Shown: positions 49,293-59,500 of the stretch, piece by piece
How positions within the stretch are numbered: the stretch's first letter is position 1
How the letters are laid out: each line of letters begins with the position of its first letter
The notes under the pieces: generated by a model
Seen by the model: the letters and a program-made list of their open reading frames with translations, nothing else
What the model was told of the DNA's origin: nothing
Databases searched by the model: none
Program-made: the position numbers and the translations under genes
Assembly: GCA_009869945.1 (NCBI GenBank)
Contig: WIXG01000108.1
Span: 124,001-188,000, forward strand
Origin: Mesaphorura yosii
Lineage: Eukaryota > Arthropoda > Collembola > Poduromorpha > Tullbergiidae
Direction of reading: 5' to 3'
Length of the DNA: 64,000 nt

Positions 49293-52200
49293 TCAATCGT
49301 CCTGTGAGATGGCAGCAGAAGGAGAGTGAGCAGAAGGTTTGTGCTTGCGCCTGTGCTTGTGCTTCTTCTTTTTCTCCTTCTTCTTCTTGGCCTTGTTGTG
49401 GTGATGGTGGTGCTTTTTGTGGCCAGAGGAGGACCCTGCCTTTGCGGGTGAGTCTCCTTTGTTCGACTCCTGACTCCCTTCTCTGCTGCTGTTGAACATG
49501 CCTGGCTCGAAGGACGTGGGCAGGCTTGGCTCGCGCATTAAGTCCATCACCGATGGCAGCTCCTCGGAGACGTCCGAGTCGCCCATCGACGTGCGCTTGC
49601 AAGAAAGCACTTTGGCGGACGTCACGTTCTCGTTCGCCTCTGACTCAACGTCCATCGCTTCGTCCTGCAAAGTGCGAAGTTCAAAAGTAGGCAAATGGCA
49701 AAGGCAAAGCAAATCTGCCAGGAACTGCGCAAATTCTCAGCTTTCGGTTATCGCGTTCGGGCCTTACGTCGTGAATCTGCTCGTCGACTTCTCGCGTGAC
49801 GATCTGCGACTTTCGCCGTGACTGCGCTTCTTCTCGCCCAGCCTGCTCCTCATGCAGGAGGCAGGAGGGTCGCCCGGTCCCGAAGAGGGTGAAGTACAGG
49901 TCCACCATGCCGGTGCGGTGTCGCGAGTCCGCGCACGCCTCATTGCTGCAAACGCAAAACGATAGAAATATTGTAGTGCAGAATATTGCAGATTTGATTT
50001 GATTTACTCAGATTTGAGGGTAATGAGTCCAACGCGTACTCACTTGAACTTGTTCCAGAGTCGCCTAGCGGTGGCGGCGCAGTGGAATGGCGTCTTTGTC
50101 CTGCGGCGGTTATTGCCGAGTGCCTGCGTGAGAACGTGGCAGACGTCGTAGCGCATGGCGGGCACGGGGTCGTTCTCGATGACGTCGAGGAGGAAGTGCA
50201 CGTCGTCGATGTTTCCGTCGGTGATTGTGTAGTCGACGATGGCCTCGAAGGCTGCGAGGCGAACGTCGTAGAAGTGTCCGTAGAGCGTGTATGTACGAAA
50301 GACGTCAATCTTCTGCGGAAGATGCCCAAACTTCTGCAGCTTGCGCAGGGCACGGAGGCACTCGACGGAGACGGTATACTTGTAGCACTGCAGCACCTTT
50401 TCGAGGTTCAGGGACTTGGAAACCTCTTCCATTATGGCCCGGGCGTCGGCCCCCATCGACTCGACGGTGATGGCAGCTCTGAAGTAAGCAAACAAGCCAG
50501 TCGGTCAGTAGTCAAGCTCTGTCAAGGCGTGGCATGAATTGCTTCCTTACCCGGTGTGGACGAGTGAGACGACCGGCGTCACGGTGTTGCCCAGCGCCTC
50601 GATGAGGGCCGCCCGGTAGTAATTGTCCGACAGACTGTTCTTCATATTTTCGTTATATTTGAACAGGTCGAAGAGGAAACGCAGCACGTCCGCGGGGCAG
50701 ATTCCGTGCACGTTGCGTAAGCTCGCCATCGCCACGGGAATTGTCTGCATTGAAAGGCAAGGAGAGAAATCGAAATCCTCGAAACGAAACGGTCTGGCGG
50801 AGCGCACGCGCATTAAAGATTAAAGCAGTATTTTGGACGCCTCGAACTGACCTTTTGGATGAAGTAATGCTGCAGGTTGGAAAAATCGTTCATTTTCACG
50901 ATCTGCGGACAGGAGAAGGATCCAAAAAGCTTCCGGAAGATGCCGATCAGCGCCGGAGGGCCCGTCCAGTTGGACACCATCGAATTTGCCACCTGCGATA
51001 GCAGCATTAAATGTTAAATCTGAACGCCGCAAGCTAAAGTGTCAGAGCGCTATAGCGCCACTTGCTCACCTTGGCGAGGCAGTGGCACGCCTGGCAGCGA
51101 ATTTTGTAGTACAAGTTTTCGTTCTCGATGATATCGGTGAGTGCAGCTCGTGTCTGCGGGGTGGGATAATGCTCAAGAGCGTCAATGGCCTCTATCTGGG
51201 CAGTGACGTCCCGCTCGTGTTTCATTTGGTATTGCCATTGAAAGTCCGGCTGACGGGTGTCCACAGCGCGGATGAGCGTCATTTCTGGGTCCAGGCGGAT
51301 CCAGAGGACGGGAGACTCGGCGTCCATTGTGCTGAGGTCCATGTCGACCTCCTCTCCGGTGCACAGCGGAATCTTCTTCTTCTTCTGCCGACGGCTCTTT
51401 GAGTGGCAGACAATGTCCGCCTTGGCGTGAGTCCCTTCGATTTGCAGCACGTGCCTGAACGTTCCGTCCAGCTCCTGCAGCGCCACCGTCAGCGGACCAA
51501 CGTACTTGCGAACGCCCAACTGGTGCGTGTGCTCCTGCTTCAGTTCCAGCTCGACGGTGTTCCTACACAAACAATGCGAACAAATTTAACAAACAATTGA
51601 AGCAAGGAAAGTCCTGTTTTGTGTTGCCTCTTTCTGTTGAAGATGAAGGACATGTGAAACTTGACGTGGCCTCCCTGCCGCACCCACTGGTCCATGAATA
51701 CCGTCATGTCCTTCCCGGTCACAGTGAACACGGCACGCGTGAAGGACGCCGTGCTGATGAGCATCGGGTTCGTTGGCGTCACTCCAGGCCCTACAATCAA
51801 CACGCACAAGACGCAATGAGCGATGACGTCACACCAGGCCCGATTTTGCACTCTGTTGTTGGCTTCGGTATTTCGGGGCAGGGACATTTACCTGCAGGCC
51901 CCGCTTGGGGCGGAGTGCTTCCAAGCGTGTTGGCTTGTGCCACGGGCTGGAGGGCCATTCCCGTCTGCTGCAACTGCTCAATGTGGATGGACGCCAGTGA
52001 CAGCTGCTTATTCAGCACCTGCAGGAGGAGCTGCGCCCCAATGCGGAATTCCAACATTCTAATGACGAGATGGGCCTTTTTGGCAGATATGCGCAGGTAC
52101 TCCGGAGAGATGGTGTGCGGACTCTGGAGAAAGAAGTAGAAGCCGCCTTCTCCTGCCGTCGCCTGTGCAGAAACAAAAACAATACAATAAGCTTCACAAT

Positions 52201-54124
52201 ACTATGAAAGCACAAACGAAAATTGACCATCTGCACAGTCTTGACTTGGACTGACCGGGTAGGGCGACGACGCGTAAGGAGCCCGGAAGCCGGAGCTGCT
52301 GTTGCTGTTGCTCCCGACCGGCACACCCGCACTGTGAGCCAGAGATACTGCACTTGGGTCGAGAATGATTCCGCCGTGTCTCTGTTCGTACTTGATGACT
52401 TCTTTCAACTCCTGCAAGTAAGCGCCGAAGCGCTAGACTAAAATTAATGCATGGATCCAAGCAACTTCAGTCATGCATTTATCGAACCGTGTGAATCCAG
52501 TGCCTGTATTCGCTGGTGCCAAAGAACTTCTTCAGGTAAAGCCCGCAGAGGTAGTTTGAGATGCCCCGTGCGAGCCACTCGTCGGAGGTGTGCTGGATTG
52601 AGATGAAGCAGGAGTAAAACTGCTCGGCAACGGCGAGCGCACAGAAGCGTCGTGTGATGTACGTCTGATCGATGATTGCGGACGTGTGGAGAAGACTGTT
52701 GCTCAAGACACACATCGACGCGTAGGACGTCATCTCCGTGTACGCCTCGTGGACAAACACAGCCCTGAAACCTGAGTAGGGGAAGCGTGTGCCCAGCGCC
52801 TCCTCGTAAAACTCAAACATCTCGTACACGAAACGCGTCGTCCAGCGCAGAAGACTCATCAGCCCCGGAAGGCAGAAGTACGCGATTTCGTGCATGTTGG
52901 GGTCCACGTATCTGAAACACACAAGAAGCCGCGCCGAGCCCGTAAGACAAAAGACACAGACACGTGGTGGTGGCGTGGAGATGCTCCGATCGCTGTTCCA
53001 GAAAGCCGCTTGCGCTTACATTTCGAAGGTTCCGATCGCGAGGCCGATGTTTGGGGCTGCGGTAGGGACGGAAACGTAGTAATGGTATGTCTTGAGTCGT
53101 GCGCCGTGGGAGGCCGCTGAAATGTCCAGCAGGTCACCGCAGGAGATGGCCGTCAGATTTGCGTCCACCGTGAAATCGAGCTTCCATGTGCACACCTCCG
53201 AGTAACTGTCGATGCACGGGAACCACGCCCGACTGCAGTTGGCGTGCCTGCAGCTGAACATGTGTGCTTTCTGCAATTCAAATACAAAAGCAATCGAAAT
53301 CCGAAACCTCGGGTTATTCAATATTCTTAACCAAAGAAGGTTCGGAAATTATTTTGGGTTTGCGAGACTTGGCATTTGACAGCTCACCTCCATGGGGTTG
53401 GACTCATCGGGCACAAAGAAGTGCAGACCGCCTTGTGGATTCTCCAAGGAAAATTCGATCTCCAGTCGAAAGGGTCGTCCCTCGACAAGGACGTGAGACG
53501 CCTCCGAGGGCAGTCTGACCAGCACCTCACCTGAATTGCAAAAGGCAAAACGTCATCGAATTTTGAAACTTTTGAAAGCAATCAATATCGAGTATCGAGA
53601 TAGTTAATCGGCGGCTTTTTACCTGCTCCGGCGTCGGGATCGCACTCGTCCACTGCGTTTTTGTGTTCAAGGGCGAATTGATCCAGGCTGTACTGAACGT
53701 TTGGCGTGTCTGCTGGAGTAATTTCGAGAAGAGGATCGAAGTACTCCACCTGTGCCTCGAAGGTCTCGTTGATTCTGGCCCTGTAAATTCGGCATTGCTT
53801 GCAGTTGATCTTCACGCCCTTGAGCCGGGGTCGTTTGGGAATCAACGTAAGCTCCACAATCCCCTGTTTATAAGAAAAGAAGGCAGGTTAGAGTAGCTGA
53901 GATTTAATTGTCTTGCGTCGTCTCGTGCCCATACTAGAATGCTCTTTCTCTGCAGGTTGACGGCAATCAGGCTGAGGTTTTGGTGCGTCGTGCTGAAAAA
54001 TAGCAAACTCAAATTAACAACAAGTAACTTTAGCCGGCAGGTATTCAAATGGTTAATCTACTCATAACTTGTAAGGCCGAATATCTTCTGGGGTCTTCTC
54101 GAATTTGTTTCGTAGGGTTCCCAT
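49293..54124 (-). CDS. Taf2: TFIID subunit 2 (TAF2)
   Basis: Fifteen exons on the minus strand: 54124-54069, 53992-53935, 53863-53623, 53530-53388, 53270-53020, 52911-52488, 52411-52256, 52162-51892, 51790-51628, 51562-51070, 50992-50852, 50744-50551, 50478-50044, 49945-49768, 49664-49293. They join in frame to 1191 residues; human TAF2 has about 1199. Landmarks: QRKSILGIVELTL near the N-terminus, [29 protein letters not shown] and [11 protein letters not shown] (M1 aminopeptidase-like N-domain), [76 protein letters not shown], and [13 protein letters not shown]. The final exon ends in a His/Lys-rich tail, as in vertebrates. TAF2 with TAF1 contacts the Initiator in core promoters. The zinc motif is degenerate (HEAYT, residues 304-308), as expected for a non-enzyme. 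The exon 9-10 intron starts with GC. Confidence 0.97.
51563..51627 (-). other. Noncanonical GC-AG intron in Taf2
   Basis: The exon 9/10 junction must keep FNRKR|NTVELE, a well conserved TAF2 stretch. The only way to do so is to cut AAGAG|GCAACA ... TGTGTAG|GAACACC. This gives a 65-nt intron with a GC donor. No GT is available that keeps the frame and the conserved residues. Confidence 0.8.
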
Positions 54125-54563
54125 TGCGCTCTACTATCTTTTATGCTGCTGTTGCACAATGGAATAAGCAATTACTTGATTAATTCAGCAGTCACGATCA
54201 CGAAACAGAATCAAAATTCAGTCTAAACTTCACAAACGACGAAAGGAGATTGATTACTAAAAATGAAGCAACAAAAGTATATAAAACAACAACTAGGGAA
54301 CGAAAGTGGATAAACATTTATCGAAATTCTTCAAAGTGTAAATAAAAATCGGCCGGTTCGAGCTCGTTGAGCTTCGGTCTTGAATTGGGAGCTCAGCAGC
54401 GAGTTTGGATTTGCCACTCAGCGTTGGCTCGCATTGCCAAGCATAAAAATAGCTAAAGTCCGGTGCATTTTGCATGTCCCAGAGATTTGACGTACTTGGG
54501 AACCGGTTAACTGGAGAGCTTTCAAAGGGACCATAAATGGAATAAAAAATTCAAAAAGTTCAG
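54125..54563. other. Taf2 upstream region
   Basis: Between the Taf2 start and the tRNA. It is AT-rich with no ORF of interest and no clear TATA box. It presumably carries the Taf2 5' UTR and promoter. Two A-runs at 54544-54549 and 54553-54557 act as the tRNA terminator on the opposite strand. Confidence 0.4.
54544..54557 (-). terminator. Pol III terminator of tRNA-Gly
   Basis: On the minus strand a run of five T starts 7 nt after the discriminator base, followed by a second run of six T. Oligo-T is the RNA polymerase III stop signal; the second tract is a typical back-up. Confidence 0.8.
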
Positions 54564-54635
54564 TGCGATGTCCGGGAATCGAACCCGGGTCAACTGCTTG
54601 GAAGGCAACTATGCTCACCACTACACCAACATCGC
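54564..54635 (-). tRNA. tRNA-Gly (anticodon UCC)
   Basis: A 72-nt tRNA without intron. The acceptor stem GCGATGT pairs perfectly with ACATCGC, followed by discriminator A. The internal promoters are intact: A box TGGTGTAGTGG and B box GGTTCGATTCC. The anticodon loop is CTTCCAA, giving TCC at 54602-54600. The body from AGCATAG through the T arm is the standard eukaryotic Gly-UCC sequence; the acceptor stem differs from the common GCGTTGG version but with matching compensatory changes. It lies in the Taf2/MED7 intergenic region. Confidence 0.97.
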
Positions 54636-55022
54636 CACTCTGAAGTTACTTGGCTTTTTATAGCGTATTAACCAACTCCCTCACGGATTTATGCCCTGGG
54701 TTTCTCACTCTCTCAAAAGAACCGTGTTTGTCAAGCTGAGGCAGCCAGCGACGCGGCGAAACTTAAAAGGCAGACCAGGATAAAGACAGGCAGGCAGGAA
54801 AACAACCTGCAATTTACAATCAAAATTAATTAATCCTCTGAAGGTCGCGACGGATTCAATTAATAGCATTTTGCGCCTAATTGTGTCGTGGAGTACGAGT
54901 GGGAAAGAATTCTGCGTAATTTTAGTTTGGTCTGCGTCTGGTGTTTGGAACTGGAAGACTCCCATAATTAATTTTAGCTTCCAGATCTCTAATTTATTCA
55001 AACCCCCGAAGGCAATACCACC
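54636..55022. other. MED7 upstream region
   Basis: Between the tRNA and the MED7 start. No ORF on the plus strand; a 194-codon minus-strand frame across 54705-55289 is the antisense of MED7 exon 1 and this region. It holds the tRNA's upstream flank and the MED7 promoter/5' UTR. The Kozak context of MED7 is good (CCACCATG). Confidence 0.5.
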
Positions 55023-55845
55023 ATGTCCATCAGCATAAGTTCGTACCCGCCTCCCCCAATGACCTTCATCAGTCAGTACACTGATGAGAATGTGAAACGT
55101 GGAAGAGCCCCGAAGCCGCCTCCAATTCCAGCGAGCCAGGAGACGTACTGCGTGTTTGGCGGGCCGTGCATAGCCGACGACGCCATCATCAGGCCCTTGG
55201 AGAGCCAGGTAAGCTTCCCTACAGTGCGAAGTGTCGACTAGTGGCGAAGTTTGAGATTTCCAGTCCTGATTTAACTGATTACAGGGCATTCGGAGACTCT
55301 ACCCTCAGAACTTTGACCATCGCAGAGAACTAAAGAAGCTAAACCACTCCGTACTCGTCAACTACTTGGACTTACTGGAACTGACTATCATTTGCCCCGA
55401 GAGCCCCAAGCGGCAAGAGAAAATTGAAGACATTAATCTGCTGTTTATCCACATGCACCATCTCATCAACGAATTTCGACCTCATCAGGTATGCATATGC
55501 ATTTCGCTGTCCACTCTGATCTATGTTTTACTCATTATGCATATGCATCACGCAATTGGTAAATAATTATTTTCCTTGCAGGCCCGGGAGACGCTGAGGG
55601 TGATGATGGAACTTCAGAGACGTTCCGCCCAAGAAACCTGTGAGCGCTTCCAAGTGCATTTGGAAAAATGTCTGGAAATAATCAAACAAGCCCTCTCCGT
55701 ACTCCCCGAAGAATACGACTTTGAGATGCTCCACATTCGAGCGATGGCAGAGATTCTCATGCGGGAGCGCGGAGTGAAGCGAGTGCCTCCACCGCCAATC
55801 AGTCGCCAAGACGAGATGATGTGCGAGATTGTGGACAACTTGTAG
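55023..55845 (+). CDS. MED7: Mediator complex subunit 7
   Basis: Three exons (55023-55208, 55285-55488, 55582-55845), all phase 0, give 217 residues; human MED7 has 233. The family signatures are all present and in order: [16 protein letters not shown] and APKPPPIP near the N-terminus, [18 protein letters not shown] across the first junction, [20 protein letters not shown], a helical [19 protein letters not shown], then [14 protein letters not shown] and a long C-terminal helix. MED7 sits in the Mediator middle module, pairs with MED21 through these helices and forms a hinge that relays activator signals to RNA polymerase II. It is head-to-head with Taf2 and tail-to-tail with the DENN gene. 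The C-terminal tail after the coiled-coil is short and unlike that of vertebrates. Confidence 0.97.
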
Positions 55846-55941
55846 CCGTCTCCACGTATAAGTATTTAAGGTTTTTATTATTTTAACCTCAAGATATCGA
55901 GAAAAGGGTTTTTTTGATTGGTTTGGAAATTTCGACATTGC

Positions 55942-55947
55942 AATAAA
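55942..55947 (+). other. MED7 polyadenylation signal
   Basis: AATAAA 97 nt after the MED7 stop, followed by a T-rich stretch typical of downstream elements. It implies a short 3' UTR. Confidence 0.7.
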
Positions 55948-55949
55948 TT

Positions 55950-56528
55950 CTTTTTAATTTTTTGTAACAAATTATAACACAACATGCGCAGTTAACATTT
56001 TAGTTAGCCTTTGAGCTCCACGATTGACGAGTACCAGGAATAAGAATTCTTATTACGAATTTACACGCCAAAGTTAAAGTTTTGTATCTCACATTAGTTA
56101 AATACTGAAGTACGAAGTCGAAAGCGGAAGAAAGTATTAAACAAATAATTATCGTGTGTACATTTTGCTATTCGCCTAAACTAATTTGAGTAAAGCTATT
56201 ATTTAAGAGTTACAGTTACAATGAATTAATAAAACTCAACGTGCGATAAAAATTAGAAACCAATGTCTGGAGTGTGGGTGCACATTTTTTGCCGCTCACA
56301 ACGCAGATCTCATAAATTATGGACGCAGATAACAATAAATAGGATTGCGACCTGCAATAATTATTTTCAGTCTTTTGATAAAGTTGTATAAATAATCCAC
56401 AGCGCTGCATTTAATGTATAACGGAAGTATTATAAATATATCCATAGAAAATTAATTTCACACGCGGCACCGAGTTATTCTAAGGCTTATTTATCGTATA
56501 TTTGTACTATCAACAGAATTTGTAGGAA
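55950..56528. other. AT-rich spacer between MED7 and the DENN gene
   Basis: Convergent intergenic DNA and the 3' UTR of the minus-strand DENN gene. It is strongly AT-rich with no coding potential. No canonical AATAAA is visible for the DENN gene; an ATTAAA variant reads on the minus strand near 56410-56415. Confidence 0.5.
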
Positions 56529-59500
56529 TTATTTGACAAAGGCGTCTTTCAGCCAATTTCCAAAGGGCTTCGATCCTTTCATGAAGAATTTGGCGTTCTT
56601 GAAAGTGAGTGGAGTGCCGCCAGCCGTTTGTGTTTGTGCGTGCATGCCGTTTGTTGATGCGTTGAGCTCGCTCTGCTCCAAAATGCGTTGCTCAAAGAGA
56701 CCTGCGCCAGCCGATTTGCACAAGTTAAACAAGCCAAAATTTATTTTTAAAATATGCTGGGCACACCTTGTGTTTACTTACCGGGTGGTGGATTTCCTTT
56801 TAGGCGCAGCTCGATAAACTCGTGAAACATCGACGTCTCGGAGAACCACTCCAAGAAGTTCTGCGTTGCCTTCGTGTCGGAAGCTCTGACGAATGACTCT
56901 CGCTGAAATGCGAACGGTACAAGTAAAATACATATAATTAGGTTGGGAGATCAGCCAAAATTAAAGCTTTGTCGACGGACTTACGTCGAATACTTTGACT
57001 CCATCCTTCTGCCCGTGTTCGACAATGTGATTTGAGTAGTGCCCCAACGTTTCCACAAACATGCGAATGAAGCATTCGCTCGTGAGCACGTTCTTCGTGT
57101 GCTCTTTCTGATCCGGCATGTTTACGACAAACTGCAGTGCGGTTCGTAGCTTGCGATAAATTCTCTTTGGAAGAATGTTGCTTTCGTCACCGACGCAGCT
57201 CAGCACTTTGTTCTGGTCCAACTCAATGACAATCCCCTGAAAGTTTACAATCATAATTTATAAACTCGTATTATAGCAGGCCGCGCTGCACAATTTTAGT
57301 GACTTTGACTTACTTCGTCCAAGGTTTTGTCCCACGGCGTTTGCAGACTGCGGAGGCAACCAATCAGAAAGGGCGCTGGAGCATCGAGCACGTCCGTCAT
57401 CGTCAGCGGAAGAATAGGAACAAACGTGTGTTGCCACGTGAAGGGGTACAACATCGACTCAAGCGCCTCCACGCATAAGCTCACTGTACTGCAATGCGAA
57501 TACAGTCAAGAATGATAATTTGTTAAATTTGCACGTGCGAAGTCGAATTTTGGCTGGCATTTGGGCACTCACCAGAGCGAACGACTGATGAGAACGACTT
57601 TGCGCTCCAACAGAAGTGAGCCGAACAGTTTGAGGAGGACGCTGAGATCCAACGCAGTCAGCAGCGTGACGAGGTCGCCCTCCTCCAGCCGTCGATCGGC
57701 CTTTCTCCGAATAACGATTGTTCGCGGGGACGGAAGAATGAAATTGTGCGGATGGTAGTTGGAAGAAAGCGGAAGCCCTTCTTCGGCCATGGCCGCCATG
57801 TTAAAGCTTTGCTGCTGCTGTTGCTGAGACTGCCCGAAAGGAAGATACATGTCGTCCTGAAAGGGATCCGTCACCGTGATGTCTTCCATCGGCGCCGGAA
57901 ACGACTTCTTGAACAGATCCTCCATTATGTACCGTTTCTGGTATTCGGCGTAGCCATGCCGCTGAGCGAGTTCACGCAAAACCTGTAAAATATTCGGCAA
58001 TAATCGCAAATTCAGGCTTGGGCAATTGCTAATTTCATTGCCAGGACGAATCATCGTACGTACCTCACGATAAAAGCCAATGGCACGGTGAGCTGAAATG
58101 ATGACATAGGTGATTGGAATGCAGATGCTCGCTCCCTCTGGCAGAATTCTGTAGCAGCAACCGTACTTTCGCGAACCGCGGTGGTCCGTAATTGCCAGCG
58201 TGTACGACTGGGCTGTCGGTCCCTCGTGACATGGCCACTCCAAAGAGTCGGGAAAACAAAACTGCTCCACGCCAGCCGCCACTTTGGCCTGTTTGAATTT
58301 GCATAATTGACATTTGTGCATTGCACATTTCATGCCAAAACGGACTCACATTTGCTGGGAATTTGTCCCGAATATACGGATGATACACTCCTGTGTACGG
58401 ATCGCGGTTCAGGCCAACAATCAGAAGACACTCGAAGAGACTTTCCCCAGAATTTGGCCTTCTGCTGGTTTGCAAGAAAAGTCGGTGTATGGACGGAATT
58501 TCCTGAACTCGAATGCTCGAAACTCGGCGGATGTAGCCTTTGCGTGCTTCCACGACCTGAAGACGAGAGAGAAAAAAGGCATCTTAAACGTCAGAGAATT
58601 TTCGTTTTATGCTGCATTGTACGGGTACATTGCACATTGTTGAGTGTTGATTTAAGACGTCAGAAATATGTATTTATTTACGTATATTCTCACCCTCCAG
58701 CAATAAACGTTGCATCAGAATCAAAATGCCTGCCTGCCTGCCCCCTCAATGAAGGCTCATGACAGAAATTTACAGAATAATAAAGACAAGCCTGAAGCTA
58801 GTCGAAGATTTAATATTCACGCAAGATGTGAACGCGAGAAGACGAAGACGAAAGAAGAATTTCTTACACATCGAGATACAGCAACTACAAAGGATTTATG
58901 TTAATACTGATTGAACTTAATCGATAATGATTTGCGTTCGCGCTACGCTGCGCCTGCATTTTTATTTTTCTTCCACAATGAAACTACAAACGAGTCCTCT
59001 CACGAAAGGCCCATTATCGAAAAACAAATTTCACTTTACAGCGCCAGCGTAAAGTGCATTATCTCTTTATCACTTTTCCTACTTGTCAATTAGGAACTAA
59101 TCTCGCATTAAAGCAGAGTTGGCGAATCGCAGATACAAGTAAGATTTCAAGTCTTTAATCCGACAGAAAATGGAACCATGAATCAACGTCTCGAGGAAAT
59201 AATCTGGCTAACCGCAATGTGTGGTTTTCGTTTTGTGGACAAGATGCAGACGGAGCTGAGCGCTGCCAATTGAGCTGGCAATTTGTTAACCGCAAAAGCA
59301 AAAATGCGTGAAATGTATTTGTGAATGAACTAAGAAGGCAAGGCAAGGAGGCATTTAAGCTTCAGCACGTTTGAATGAAGAAAACGCTTTGGCTTTGGTT
59401 TTACGACGGATTTTTAATAATTTACTCGAGTTTTAAACTGCAAACACAGCAAAATACTACAAAGCTCGTAAATAAATAGTAACCACCTTGTTGAACAAGA

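Noticed and set aside
50082..50537. 151-codon plus-strand ORF
   Set aside because: It is the antisense of Taf2 exon 13, whose minus-strand translation matches TAF2 clearly.
54705..55289. 194-codon minus-strand ORF
   Set aside because: It is antisense to MED7 exon 1 and its promoter; the translation has no recognisable domain, while MED7 is certain on the other strand.
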